In this document: piece after piece, positions 34,293 through 43,823 of the stretch | Layout of the letters: every line of letters begins with the position of its first letter | How positions within the stretch are numbered: the stretch's first letter is position 1 | DNA from: Olavius algarvensis Delta 4 endosymbiont | GTDB taxonomy: Bacteria; Desulfobacterota; Desulfobacteria; Desulfobacterales; CAJINA01 | NCBI GenBank assembly: GCA_905176665.1 | Contig: CAJINA010000246.1 | Span: 1-64,000, forward strand | Length of the DNA: 64,000 nucleotides | Direction: 5' to 3' | Translations under genes and position numbers: made by a program | Notes under the pieces: generated by a model | Seen by the model: only the letters and a program-made list of their open reading frames with translations | Database searches by the model: none | What the model was told of the DNA's origin: nothing

Positions 34293-36672
34293 GCGGCCTA
34301 CCCTTTTCCAGCGCCAGGGGAATCACCTCATCCATATTGTTGACGGTGACAAAGCGGAGCTTGCGCCTGACGTTGGCCGGAATTTTAACCAGGTCGCGCT
34401 TGTTCTTCTCGGGTAGAATCACAGTCTGAATACCGGCGCGCAGCGCGCCCAGGGTCTTTTCCTTCAAGCCGCCGATGGGCAGGACCCGACCACGCAGGGT
34501 GATCTCCCCGGTCATGGCCACATCCTTGTTAACCGGCGTGTTGGTCAGCACCGATATCAGCGCCGTGGCAATGGCGATGCCGGCCGATGGGCCATCCTTG
34601 GGAGTGGCCCCGGCCGGCACATGGATGTGGATATCGACGTTTTCAAGCAGGCTTTCTTTAATCTTGAATTTTTTCAAGTTGGCCCGGGTATAGCTCAGGG
34701 CCGCCCGGGCGGATTCCTGCATCACATCGCCTAGCTGTCCGGTCACGATCAATTCACCCTTGCCTCCAATCAAGGCGGCCTCGATGTACAGGGGCTCTCC
34801 TCCGGAAGGCGTCCAGGCCAGCCCGGTGGAGAGGCCGACTTGACTGGCCTCCTTATCCAGTTCCGGAATAAATACCGGTGGTCCCAGATACTTATGCAGA
34901 TTCTGGCGGGTGATGTTGAATTTCCCCTTTTTACCCTCGGCAATTTTACGGGCAATCTTGCGGCAGATCCTCCCAATGGTTCTCTCCAGGTTCCGGAGCC
35001 CCGCTTCGAGGGTATATTCGTTGATAATCGTCCGCAGTGCTCCCGGGCTGATGGCAAAATTTCTGGGTTTCAGTCCGTTTTCCTTGATCTGGCACGGTAT
35101 CAGAAAGGCAGTCGCGATCTTTTCCTTCTCTTCCTGGGTGTAGCCCGAAAGGGAAATTACCTCCATGCGGTCCAGCAGCGCCGATGGAATCGTATCGGTC
35201 ATGTTGGCGGTCAGGATAAAGATCACTTCCGATAAATCGAACGGCAGGTTGAGATAGTGGTCACTGAATTCCGAATTCTGCTCGGGATCGAGGGCTTCCA
35301 GCAGAGCGGATGAAGGATCTCCCCTAAAATCGGCTCCGAGTTTGCCAATCTCGTCCATCATAAAGATCGGGTTATTGGTGCCGCTTTGCTTCAGTCCTTG
35401 AATAATCCGGCCGGGCAGCGCCCCAATATAGGTTCGCCGGTGACCGCGAATCTCCGCTTCGTTCCTGATGCCGCCCAGTGAGATGCGGACGTATTTGCGC
35501 TTCATGGCCCGGGCAATGGCCTGACCCAGTGAGGTTTTACCCACTCCGGGAGGGCCGACAAAACAGAGAATCGGTCCTTTCATTTTAGGGTTGAGCTTCT
35601 TGACGCTCAGGTACTCAAGAATGCGGTTCTTGATCTTTTCGAGCCCGTAGTGGTCCTTGTCCAGAACTTCCTTGGCGCGCTGGATACTGATGCCGCTTTT
35701 AGAAGATTTGCTCCAGGGCAGTTCCACCAACCAGTCCAGATAGGTTCGCACCACTGAAGACTCGGCGGATTCGGGGTGCATCTGTTCCAAACGCTTCAAC
35801 TGCTTGCCCGCTTCCTCGCGAACCTTGGTCGGCATGCGGGCTTTTTTGATTTTGGACTTGTAATCCTTGATTTCCTGAACACGTTCATCACTCTCACCCA
35901 ATTCGCGGTGAATGGCGCGCACCTGTTCGCGTAGAAAATAATCGCGCTGGCTTTTGGAAATTTCATCACGCACATCGGACTGAATTTTGGCCTGCATCGA
36001 GGAAAGTTCGACTTCCTTTGAGAGAATGTCGTTTATCTTGCGCAGGCGATCCAACGAGTCCAGGGTCTCGAGCAGGGCCTGGGCATCCTCGATGCGCATC
36101 TTCAGATTCGAGGCGACCAGGTCGGCCAGTTTGCCGGGATCTTCGATACTTTCAAGGATGGTCCCGATCTCATTGGTCAGTTCACCCCTGAGGGCCAGAA
36201 TCTTTTCCGACTGTTCACGTACGTTGCGCATGAGGGCTTCGGTCTCGACGCTGATTGACGGGGTCGGTTCTTCGGCAATAATTTCCACATCAACCTTGTA
36301 GAGGGGACGTTTGCGCACATACTTTGTGATTTTGGCCTTGGCAACGCCCTGGACGAGAGCTTTGACCCGGCCATCGGGGAGTTTGAGCATTCGCAAGATA
36401 CGCCCGACGGTACCCACGGAATAAATATCGTCCGGGGTCGGGTTTTCGATCCCGGGGTCTTTCTGGGTGGACAGCATCATGATACTGTCCTTCTCAACGG
36501 CCGACTCCACGGCGTTGATCGATTTATCGCGGCCCACAAACAGCGGCATCAGCATATCCGTAAAGATCACCACGTCCCTCACCGGCATCAACGGCATGGA
36601 CGTCGGCAGGTCCTCATCAAAATCATCGTCATCGATAATGCTTATCAGATCGTCTTTGTCTGTTTCGCCCAT
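34264..36672 (-). CDS. lon: endopeptidase La (Lon protease)
   Basis: An ATP-dependent serine protease for misfolded and regulatory proteins. The 802-residue protein has the N-terminal LON substrate domain (about 25-215), a coiled-coil linker, the AAA+ module with Walker A GPPGVGKTS (about 370-378) and Walker B 'IFMMDEIGKLG', and the proteolytic domain with Ser in 'KDGPSAGIAIATAL' (about residue 697) and Lys in 'LPIGGLKEKTLG'. The acidic N-terminus (IIDDDDFDEDLP) is unusual but not unique. It begins the minus-strand set lon-tsaB-psd and is divergent from the prepilin peptidase. Confidence 0.95.
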   Translation of the reverse strand: MGETDKDDLISIIDDDDFDEDLPTSMPLMPVRDVVIFTDMLMPLFVGRDKSINAVESAVEKDSIMMLSTQKDPGIENPTPDDIYSVGTVGRILRMLKLPDGRVKALVQGVAKAKITKYVRKRPLYKVDVEIIAEEPTPSISVETEALMRNVREQSEKILALRGELTNEIGTILESIEDPGKLADLVASNLKMRIEDAQALLETLDSLDRLRKINDILSKEVELSSMQAKIQSDVRDEISKSQRDYFLREQVRAIHRELGESDERVQEIKDYKSKIKKARMPTKVREEAGKQLKRLEQMHPESAESSVVRTYLDWLVELPWSKSSKSGISIQRAKEVLDKDHYGLEKIKNRILEYLSVKKLNPKMKGPILCFVGPPGVGKTSLGQAIARAMKRKYVRISLGGIRNEAEIRGHRRTYIGALPGRIIQGLKQSGTNNPIFMMDEIGKLGADFRGDPSSALLEALDPEQNSEFSDHYLNLPFDLSEVIFILTANMTDTIPSALLDRMEVISLSGYTQEEKEKIATAFLIPCQIKENGLKPRNFAISPGALRTIINEYTLEAGLRNLERTIGRICRKIARKIAEGKKGKFNITRQNLHKYLGPPVFIPELDKEASQVGLSTGLAWTPSGGEPLYIEAALIGGKGELIVTGQLGDVMQESARAALSYTRANLKKFKIKESLLENVDIHIHVPAGATPKDGPSAGIAIATALISVLTNTPVNKDVAMTGEITLRGRVLPIGGLKEKTLGALRAGIQTVILPEKNKRDLVKIPANVRRKLRFVTVNNMDEVIPLALEKGRPRARSSKKRK

Positions 36673-36913
36673 CTTTTCTCCAACCCCTGTTCCGATCCAC
36701 GTGCCGCTGCGTCCTCGGGCTCAGTGTGTATCAACGTCATTAACTGAAAATGTACCATCCGCCCAGTCCGGGCAGCCGTAATATACGTGCCTATTGCAAA
36801 CCCTAAAGTTAAGACCGGTTTTTCCTTTTACAATATCTATATTGATTTATTTCTTTAAAACTAATATTTTAACCGGAATAGTCGAACCATACCCCAATCG
36901 GAACGAATCCGCT

Positions 36914-37693
36914 ATGATGATATATGCTCTGGACGTTTTCATAGTTCTGGCCGGACTGTGCATCGGCAGTTTTCTGAATGTCTGTATTTACCGGCTGCCC
37001 AACCCCGATCAATCGATCGTCTTTCCCGGTTCACACTGCCCGATCTGCGATACGCCGATCCGGATGTATGACAATATCCCGGTCATCAGTTACCTGCTCC
37101 TGGCCGGGAAATGCCGCAGTTGCCGGACGCCCATTTCCATGCGTTATCCCATCGTGGAACTGCTGTCCGGGCTGACCGCACTCGCGGCCTTGCTGAAATT
37201 CGGTTATTCCTGGGAGGGTTTGGTCGTCTATCTCTTTGTCGCCGTGATGCTGGTGGTGACATTTATAGACATCGATCACCAGAAGATACTCGATGTGATC
37301 ACGCTGCCCGGGACCGTCATCTGCTTTCTGTGTTCATTCTTCGTGGACTGGATCACCTGGCAGCAGTCGCTGATCGGAATCCTGGCCGGCGGCGGCAGTC
37401 TCTATATAGTTGCCAAAAGCTATCTGCTGCTGACGGGTAAGATGGGCATGGGCGGCGGTGACATCAAGCTGCTGGCCATGATCGGCGGTCTTACCGGCTG
37501 GCAGGGTGTTCTGTTCACGATCTTCGCCGGGTCGGCGACGGGCACGGTCGCCGGCCTGATGTTGATTGCGGCCGGCCGATTTACCAACTTCAGGCGCAAG
37601 ATTCCTTTCGGTCCTTTCCTGGCCTTCGGGGCCGTTACCTACCTGTTCTACGGCAAACCCATTTTCTATTGGTATATCGGGCTGTTTCATTAG
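36914..37693 (+). CDS. pilD: prepilin peptidase / N-methyltransferase (A24 family)
   Basis: An inner-membrane aspartyl protease that cuts class III prepilin leaders and methylates the new N-terminus. The 259-residue product has about eight membrane helices, the two zinc CxxC pairs in 'CPICDTPI...CRSCRTPI', and the catalytic Asp residues in 'TFIDIDHQKI' and 'GMGGGDIKLLA'. The real start is probably the ATG at 36914. It should process the pilin and pseudopilins encoded 15-22 kb to the right. Confidence 0.92.
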   Translation: MMIYALDVFIVLAGLCIGSFLNVCIYRLPNPDQSIVFPGSHCPICDTPIRMYDNIPVISYLLLAGKCRSCRTPISMRYPIVELLSGLTALAALLKFGYSWEGLVVYLFVAVMLVVTFIDIDHQKILDVITLPGTVICFLCSFFVDWITWQQSLIGILAGGGSLYIVAKSYLLLTGKMGMGGGDIKLLAMIGGLTGWQGVLFTIFAGSATGTVAGLMLIAAGRFTNFRRKIPFGPFLAFGAVTYLFYGKPIFYWYIGLFH

Positions 37694-37978
37694 AACCTAT
37701 CTCAAAAAAGAAAGACAGGTCTAACGCCGACCGGGTGGCCGCCGCTGGAAGACATCTGCTTGCACATCCGCGCCTTTTCATAATTTCTGCCCATCACATT
37801 CCTTTGCATAGAAACCTGCTTAAAAAATATGATTCAGTCAAATTATATCTGCATTTGGCCTCCGCTAATTAGTTTGCGCATAATTCACCCCTTTCCGACT
37901 AAAGGAATGGGAGGTTCTGCCGATATAGCTTAATGAAACGACACCTTTATTCAACGTGTAGGTTTTTGGACCCAAACC

Positions 37979-39151
37979 ATGAACATACTCATCGCCGATG
38001 ATGACCTGGTGACGCTCAGGCTGCTGGAGAAACACATCCAAGCCTGGGACCACCACGTCTACGCAGCCCAAAACGGACTGGATGCCTGGGATATCGCCAG
38101 CTCCACCGATCTGGATCTGGTCATAACCGACTGGAAGATGCCCGGCCTGGATGGACTCGAATTGTGCCAGCGCATCCGGAATGCCGACCTTCCCGGATAC
38201 ATATACCTTATTATCGTCAGCGCTAAAAACACCAACCAGGATATCGTGACCGGCCTGCGCGGCGGGATAGATGACTACATCACCAAGCCTTTCGATTTCA
38301 ATGAATTGCGAGAGAGAATCGCTACCGGTGAACGGATTGTGGCCCTGGAGCAGGAGCTGCGCAACAAGTATGAAATCATTGAAAAAAACTATTTCCAGAC
38401 CATCCGCATGTTTTCGAACCTGATCGAGGTCTTCAACGAGGATCTGGGTGGGCACTGCCGGCGTGTGGCCAAAACTGCCCTGAAGGTGGCCCAGCGCCAT
38501 CCCCATGTGGATGAAACCGAATACCCGCTCATCGAAGCCGGCGGACTTCTGCACGATATCGGAATGGTCGGCTTTCCCGATCACATGTTGTTGAAAAAAA
38601 CGACCGAACTGCCGGGCGAAGACCTTACCCTTTATAAAAGCCACCCGGTGCAGGGGGAAATTATACTCCAGGAAGTCGAGTATTTACGTCCTCTGTCCAA
38701 AATCGTGCGCCAGCACCATGAACAGGTCAACGGTCGGGGTTTTCCGGATGGGCTTTCCGGTGACCAGATTCCCCTGTCCGTCAGGATCATATCGGCAGCC
38801 TCGACCTACGACGGCCTGATTCACAAATGGGGGTACGGTTTTGAAGATGTGTCCGAGCGGCTGGTGTTGCAAAAGGGGTATCAACTCGATCCGGATATCG
38901 TGGACCTGGTGCTGGAGATCAATGTTGAAAATATGCGCGCGGAAAAGAAACGCAACCATAAGATGGTACCGCTCGAAGATCTAGTGGACGGCATGGTCCT
39001 GGCAGAAAGCATTCGCCGTAAAACCGGCACCCTGCTCATGCCGGTGGACACTGTCGTCACACTTTCCACCCTGAATAAAATCATGAAATACGCTGAACTG
39101 GGAAATATCGGCAACGCCGTCATGGTCTACAAGGAGTCAATGAGGAAATAG
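37979..39151 (+). CDS. response regulator with HD-GYP-type output domain
   Basis: A 390-residue two-domain regulator. The receiver (about 1-120) has DDD near the N-terminus, phosphoacceptor D51 and K103. The HD-GYP-type domain (about 140-330) has the HD pair at 192-193 and 'HHEQVNGRGFP' in place of the canonical HHExxDGxGYP, so the D and Y are replaced by N and F. It may cleave cyclic di-GMP or use the fold without catalysis. A C-terminal extension of about 60 residues follows. It lies 2 bases before motA, linking c-di-GMP signalling to the flagellar stator. Confidence 0.88.
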   Translation: MNILIADDDLVTLRLLEKHIQAWDHHVYAAQNGLDAWDIASSTDLDLVITDWKMPGLDGLELCQRIRNADLPGYIYLIIVSAKNTNQDIVTGLRGGIDDYITKPFDFNELRERIATGERIVALEQELRNKYEIIEKNYFQTIRMFSNLIEVFNEDLGGHCRRVAKTALKVAQRHPHVDETEYPLIEAGGLLHDIGMVGFPDHMLLKKTTELPGEDLTLYKSHPVQGEIILQEVEYLRPLSKIVRQHHEQVNGRGFPDGLSGDQIPLSVRIISAASTYDGLIHKWGYGFEDVSERLVLQKGYQLDPDIVDLVLEINVENMRAEKKRNHKMVPLEDLVDGMVLAESIRRKTGTLLMPVDTVVTLSTLNKIMKYAELGNIGNAVMVYKESMRK

Positions 39152-39153
39152 AC

Positions 39154-39921
39154 ATGGATATCGCCACAATTATCGGATTGCTGGGAGGTACCAGCCTGGT
39201 TGTTTCTGCGATTATAATTGGTGGAAGTGCCCTTATTTTTATCAACGTTCCCGGCCTGTTAATCGTGCTTGGTGGAACCTTTGCGACAAATTTCATCAAA
39301 TTTTCCATGAAAGATGTCCTAAGCTCAATGAAGGTTGCGATGAAAGCATTTCTGGTGAAATTGCAGCCGGCCGATGAAGTGATAGAAGAGATGATCAAAT
39401 TTACGCGGATAGCGAAAAAAGAAGGGCTTATCGCTCTGGAAAAAGAGGCCCCGGCCGATGAGTTCTCGGCCAAGGCCTTGCGCTATCTCTCCGATGGGTA
39501 CGACGAGGGTCTCATTGAAGACATGCTGAACAAGGATATCCTGCTGACGGTTCAGCGCCATGATCTGGGTCGCCGAATTTTCAAAGGTATGGGCAGCACG
39601 GCACCTGCTTTCGGTATGATCGGGACACTTATCGGTCTGGTCCAGATGCTGGCCAACATGTCGGACCCGTCCAGTATCGGCCCGTCCATGGCCGTCGCCC
39701 TCCTGACAACCCTGTATGGTGCGGTGATCGCCAACTTGGTCTGTATGCCCATTGCAGACAAACTGCAAATGCGCAGCGAGGAAGAGCTGAACCAGAAAAA
39801 AATCATTCTTGACGCAACGGTGGCTATCAGCCGCGGCATCTCTCCGATGGTGCTCGAGGAAGCGTTAAAAGTCTATCTGTCTCCCAAAGACCGGGACAAA
39901 GTGGGCGAAAAAAAGGAATAG
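39154..39921 (+). CDS. motA: flagellar motor stator protein MotA
   Basis: The proton- or sodium-conducting stator subunit. The 255-residue product has about four membrane helices. The N-terminus reads 'MDIATIIGLLGGTSLVVSAIIIGG', typical of MotA/PomA, and the later helices carry 'GTAPAFGMIGTLIGLVQML' and 'AVALLTTLYGAVIANLVCMPIADKL'. The cytoplasmic segment between helices 2 and 3 should contact FliG. Coupled to motB 9 bases downstream. Confidence 0.94.
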   Translation: MDIATIIGLLGGTSLVVSAIIIGGSALIFINVPGLLIVLGGTFATNFIKFSMKDVLSSMKVAMKAFLVKLQPADEVIEEMIKFTRIAKKEGLIALEKEAPADEFSAKALRYLSDGYDEGLIEDMLNKDILLTVQRHDLGRRIFKGMGSTAPAFGMIGTLIGLVQMLANMSDPSSIGPSMAVALLTTLYGAVIANLVCMPIADKLQMRSEEELNQKKIILDATVAISRGISPMVLEEALKVYLSPKDRDKVGEKKE

Positions 39922-39930
39922 GAACCTCGC

Positions 39931-40689
39931 ATGGCGAGCAACAATGACCAGCCCCCCGTCGTAGTAGAGGAAGGCGCACCTGATTGGGTGGTCACCTTCG
40001 GCGATCTCATGAGCCTGCTGCTGTGTTTTTTCGTCCTCCTGTTAAGCTTTTCCGAAATGGACAAGGCGGTATACAAAGAGGTCGCCGGCTCCCTTGAAAA
40101 AGCCTTCGGGGTGCAGCGCAAAGATAAGGTGCTCGATACGCCCAAAGGGCTCAAAATGATAGCGAAAGATTTCGATCAAGCCATCGTACCCCCCAAACCG
40201 AGCCAGGAATTCATCGTTACCCAGGAGAAAAAGCAAATCGGCGAGGAACTGCAAAAGATCGTTGAAAGCCGTTTCAAAGATATACAGAGTCTCATCGACA
40301 TCAACGTGGGGGAAGATCAGATCGCCATCAGCCTGATGGGTGAAAGCACCTTCGATTCCGGTAAAGCTCAAATCAAACCGCAGATGAAACCGCTCCTCGA
40401 CAAAATCGCCGAGGCCTTGAGTGGCACAGATGGAGAAATTATCATCGCCGGGCATACCGATAATGTTCCCCTCTCCGGGGGACGCTACCGTTCCAACCTC
40501 GGGCTGTCAATCGCCCGGGCAGCCTCAGTGGCCGAATACATGCTCGGTCGGGGCAAGTTAGAACCGGACCGCATCGCCACCATGGGTTTTGGCGAGTACC
40601 GCCCGGTGGAAACCAATCGCACTGCCCGGGGACGCCAGAAAAATCGCCGGGTCGAAATCATCCTAGGTTTCTTTCCCATGCCGGGCTAA
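39931..40689 (+). CDS. motB: flagellar motor stator protein MotB (OmpA domain)
   Basis: The partner of MotA. The 252-residue protein has one helix near the N-terminus with the ion-binding Asp in 'TFGDLMSLLLCFFVLLLSFSEMDK', a plug region, and a C-terminal OmpA-type peptidoglycan-binding domain ('IAGHTDNVPLSGGRYRSNLGLSIARA', about 175-235). It has the usual length. The flagellum itself is not encoded in the window. Confidence 0.94.
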   Translation: MASNNDQPPVVVEEGAPDWVVTFGDLMSLLLCFFVLLLSFSEMDKAVYKEVAGSLEKAFGVQRKDKVLDTPKGLKMIAKDFDQAIVPPKPSQEFIVTQEKKQIGEELQKIVESRFKDIQSLIDINVGEDQIAISLMGESTFDSGKAQIKPQMKPLLDKIAEALSGTDGEIIIAGHTDNVPLSGGRYRSNLGLSIARAASVAEYMLGRGKLEPDRIATMGFGEYRPVETNRTARGRQKNRRVEIILGFFPMPG

Positions 40690-41115
40690 GCCTCAGTTCT
40701 TAGCCCCATGCCAAACCGTCCGCCGGGGGTGTTTACCCTGCTGGTCGGCAATTTCACGACCCCGGCCGCCCCACCGCCCGGCCCACTGTACATTTTAGGT
40801 GCGATTCTATTTAGTATTGATCTCACAATATGGATATGATATGAGAATCACTGAATATTTGGACGAACCCCAAATTTTCCAAAGCACCGGGCCAAGTGAG
40901 CCAGAAGGGGTGGTACTAAAACCGACGCTCCCTTCCGGTGCAATCGTATTTTATTGCTGATAGTGCATATTATTTTATTAATCATCAGGGGAAACTTGAT
41001 CAGGAAAATGGAGCGCCCATTCTCATGCCAGGCGGCCGGCCCTGACCGCCACTAGCCCGTGGACGCTTGCGACCGCCCGTTTTCAATCCCCACTCAATGT
41101 GAAAGGTGAAAATCG
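40690..41115. other. 426-base gap before the MglA cluster, no gene found
   Basis: No ORF of useful length and no strong stem-loop is visible between motB and the Roadblock gene. The middle part (about 40830-41000) is AT-richer and may hold the promoter for the downstream cluster, but no hexamer pair with good spacing was identified. Confidence 0.4.
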
Positions 41116-41508
41116 TTGGACTACACCGTAGATCTAGACAAAAAACAGTTCGAGAGTATTGAAGGGATCCTGTCCGAAGAGCTGATTGAACTCGGCGTCA
41201 GGTGCGTCTTGTTGATTGATCTGGCCGGTAATATTATCGTCAACCTGGATGATGGTGATCTGGAGCACGATATTTATTCCCTGGCTGCTCTAGCCGCGGG
41301 TAACTTCGGCGCTGTTAGTGCCATGGCAAAAATCGTGGGCGAAGAAGATTTTTCGCTGCTATTCCACAAAGGCGAGAGTGAAAGTATCCACTTCAGTAAA
41401 ATTGATGACGAGTTGCTGCTCGTTACAATTTTTGGAAAAGACGTGTCGCTTGGATTTTTACGGCTGAAAGTCACCGAAGCCACCAAGAAAATCAAAGAAA
41501 TACTTTAG
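41116..41508 (+). CDS. Roadblock/LC7 domain protein (MglB-like)
   Basis: A 130-residue protein of the Roadblock/LC7 fold, whose bacterial members regulate Ras-like GTPases such as MglA. The pattern 'GILSEELIELGVRCVLLIDLAGNIIVNLDDGD' and 'AAGNFGAVSAMAKIVGEEDFSLLFHKGESESIHFSKIDDELLLVTIFGK' spans the whole fold. It starts with TTG after AAAGGTG. It lies 51 bases upstream of the MglA-type GTPase and is probably its GAP/GEF-like partner, by analogy to MglB. Confidence 0.85.
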   Translation: MDYTVDLDKKQFESIEGILSEELIELGVRCVLLIDLAGNIIVNLDDGDLEHDIYSLAALAAGNFGAVSAMAKIVGEEDFSLLFHKGESESIHFSKIDDELLLVTIFGKDVSLGFLRLKVTEATKKIKEIL

Positions 41509-41559
41509 CGGCAACCCTATAACTGAATAACGGATACTTACAAGAGTGAGGTAAGACCA

Positions 41560-42174
41560 TTGGCATTAATCAACCCCAAGAAAAAAGAAGTCCAGGTTAA
41601 GCTCGTATATTACGGACCCGGACGTGGCGGCAAGACCACCAATCTGGAATATATCTTCGACAAATTCCGTAAAAGGATAAAAGGCAACCTTACCACTGTA
41701 AAAACTTATGGTGACCGAACCCTCTTCTTCGATTTTATGCCCATGGAGATCGGCGTCATAAAAGGCTACAATATAAAGATGCAATTCTACACCGTGCCGG
41801 GCCAGGTCAAATACAGTGCGACCCGGCGGCTGGTCCTGCGGGGCGTTGATGGAATCGTCTTTGTGGCGGACTCCATGGCTTTGCGGCAAAAAATGAACAT
41901 CATCTCCCTGAAAGACCTGCAAGACAACCTGGCTACCTTTGATAAAAGCATCTTTAAAATTCCACTGGTCATCCAGTACAACAAACGGGATCTGGCCGAT
42001 GAAGGCATTCCAGTCCTGCCGGTGGAAACGCTTGAAAACGATCTGAATAAAAAACTGAAGGTCCCCAGCATTGCGGCCAGTGCGATCACCGGTGAAAACG
42101 TTGTGGAAACAATGAAAAAGGCTATCTCGCTTACCGTTGCTTCACTTGAGAAGCGCCTTGAACTAGGGGGGTAA
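41560..42174 (+). CDS. mglA: MglA-type Ras-like GTPase
   Basis: A small cytoplasmic GTPase of the MglA family, which sets cell-pole identity for type IV pili and gliding in Myxococcus. The 204-residue protein has a P-loop 'GPGRGGKTT' (19-27), the MglA-like 'TVPGQVKYSATRRLVLRGVDGIVFVADS' (switch II) and 'QYNKRDL' (NKxD). The start is TTG, preceded by GAGG. It lies in an array with Roadblock, receiver and pilus genes, consistent with pilus control. The gene symbol is a family call, not proof of orthology. Confidence 0.88.
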   Translation: MALINPKKKEVQVKLVYYGPGRGGKTTNLEYIFDKFRKRIKGNLTTVKTYGDRTLFFDFMPMEIGVIKGYNIKMQFYTVPGQVKYSATRRLVLRGVDGIVFVADSMALRQKMNIISLKDLQDNLATFDKSIFKIPLVIQYNKRDLADEGIPVLPVETLENDLNKKLKVPSIAASAITGENVVETMKKAISLTVASLEKRLELGG

Positions 42175-42178
42175 TAAC

Positions 42179-42898
42179 TTGAATGCAGACAAGGGCAAAT
42201 TGACTTCAGAGCTCAACGACCGGCTTGATGATCTTTTCAGTGAAACGGATGAAGGCCAGGCCAAGGCACCGGTGACACCGCCCGCGGTCCCCGCTGATAC
42301 GGGCGGTAAATCAGCGGCCCCTTCCGATGAAAGCCCCCCGGCCCCCCAAAAGGCATCCCCGCTCATGGAGCTCGATGCTATTGTCCTCTCCCTCGATTGG
42401 GAGATAACCGATGAAAACCTCGAGAAACTGCTGAATGAGATTGAACGCTTAAAAACGCTGTATAAAGACGCCCGTCTGCCGTATATGTTTTTACAATTAC
42501 ACGGCTCGGTTGGAAAATACATAGCCAGTAAAAAAGTGGACGCCCATCCTGATTCAATCAAGTTACTGCATTCCGTTCACGCCGGTCTTGAAAAGGTTTT
42601 GCTGAACCCGGACATGGACGAAACGGAAAAGAAAAAAATTCTATCCGAAGAAGTGAAAAAATTTAAGGGTCTCAAGCACCAGATCATGTTGACCAAAAGC
42701 ACAGCGCCGGAAGAAGCAGAAGGCGTAACGGCCAAGAAAACACTGGCACCGGCCACTCCGAGTCCTGCAGCGCCCGCAGTGCCGGCTTCTGCGGGTGACT
42801 TCAACTACCAGACTTTTATAGACGAAATCAGAAAGATCATCCAGGCAGAGTTTAAAGAGCTGAAAAGAGAAATCATGTCCTGGAAGGAGGGGCAATAA
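42179..42898 (+). CDS. hypothetical protein of the MglA cluster
   Basis: A 239-residue protein starting with TTG, 4 bases after the GTPase gene. The first ~60 residues are rich in Pro, Ala and acidic residues (likely disordered). A helical middle region (about 65-165) is followed by an Ala/Pro linker and a short C-terminal helix ending 'IQAEFKELKREIMSWKEGQ'. No domain is recognised. Tight coupling to mglA suggests a role as adaptor or scaffold; this is inference. Confidence 0.65.
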   Translation: MNADKGKLTSELNDRLDDLFSETDEGQAKAPVTPPAVPADTGGKSAAPSDESPPAPQKASPLMELDAIVLSLDWEITDENLEKLLNEIERLKTLYKDARLPYMFLQLHGSVGKYIASKKVDAHPDSIKLLHSVHAGLEKVLLNPDMDETEKKKILSEEVKKFKGLKHQIMLTKSTAPEEAEGVTAKKTLAPATPSPAAPAVPASAGDFNYQTFIDEIRKIIQAEFKELKREIMSWKEGQ

Positions 42899-42997
42899 AG
42901 AGCGAACATCGGGAGAAAGATGACATGAACCGCGCTAGAATGGTTCACAGGCTAAAGGACCGCGACAAACTACCGAACACCCTGTGGAGGAGAATAG

Positions 42998-43462
42998 ATG
43001 GTTGACCTATCCGGTGACATATCAGCTCTTGTTTTAAAGGGGTCCATCAAAGGGGATCTCGGCGAATTCTCTTTAGACAGCCACATGCTGCAAGTGCTCA
43101 TGCAGTTGGACGGTAAAAAAAATATCGGTACCGTCGCCAGCGCCCTGAAAATTGAACTTGCCACCATGAAAATGGTTATCGCCAAGCTCGTCGAGCTTGG
43201 TCTGGTCGAAAAACCGACTCCATCTGTTCCGGGGATCAGCAAAGAGTTCATTGATTTTATGATCGCCCAACTGGCCAATGCCATGGGACCGATCGCCGAG
43301 GTTGTTTTTGAAGATGAAATTCAGGAATTCGGAGGCGATCCCACCAAAATTCCCAAGAATCGGGCCGCCGAACTGATTACCCGACTCGCGAACGAAATCC
43401 CGCGCGAAGAGAAACGGCTGGAATTCCAACAGGCCATGGTTGCCAGGCTAAAAACCATCTAA
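42998..43462 (+). CDS. hypothetical protein with predicted winged-helix-like N-terminus
   Basis: A 154-residue protein with GGAGGAG just upstream of the ATG. Its first half ('LDSHMLQVLMQLDGKKNIGTVASALKIELATMKMVIAKLVELGLVEK', about 27-72) resembles the small winged-helix-like modules that also accompany Roadblock proteins. The second half, with 'NAMGPIAEVVFEDEIQEFGGDPTKIP', is helical and of unknown type. No membrane segment. It lies between the GTPase group and the HAMP sensor. Confidence 0.65.
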   Translation: MVDLSGDISALVLKGSIKGDLGEFSLDSHMLQVLMQLDGKKNIGTVASALKIELATMKMVIAKLVELGLVEKPTPSVPGISKEFIDFMIAQLANAMGPIAEVVFEDEIQEFGGDPTKIPKNRAAELITRLANEIPREEKRLEFQQAMVARLKTI

Positions 43463-43586
43463 GCCTCTAATCCCGGTAGTATTATCCGGAGCGATAATCG
43501 CAAACGCATGTCAGAAGAAAATTGCCGATCTTATTTCCGCCGGATGCAATGCGTAAACAAGATCAACCGAACTTAAGGAGACCCTC

Positions 43587-43823
43587 ATGACTGTTTCAGT
43601 TATCTGTGAAGAATGCGGCAAAGTCTACCATGTTCCTATTGCAAAACTGGACCAGATAAAAGGTGACGTCGTCAAAACCAAGTGTAAGGACTGCAGCCAC
43701 ATCACCATATTCAGAAAGAGGAGAAAGTCTACGAGGAAACCCAGGAATATGACAGCCTGGAAGGCATTCAAGATGAAGAATTCAATGTGGACGATATCGA
43801 TGACGAGGATTTTGACGACCTAG
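43587..43823 (+). CDS. zinc-ribbon N-terminal fragment of a HAMP membrane protein (frameshifted)
   Basis: The first ~43 residues are a zinc ribbon with C-x2-C pairs (ICEECGKVY ... CKDCSH), in the style of MJ0042-type domains. After about 43711-43722 the zero frame turns basic and unnatural. Moving one base back there continues as an acidic stretch (KVYEETQEYDSLEG...) into the membrane protein at 43787. The gene is therefore probably one ORF of about 408 codons that lacks one G in this sequence. Confidence 0.6.
   Translation: MTVSVICEECGKVYHVPIAKLDQIKGDVVKTKCKDCSHITIFRKRRKSTRKPRNMTAWKAFKMKNSMWTISMTRILTT

Noticed and set aside
37865-38644. 259-residue minus-strand ORF
   Set aside because: Opposite the REC-HD-GYP gene, whose catalytic motifs are explicit.
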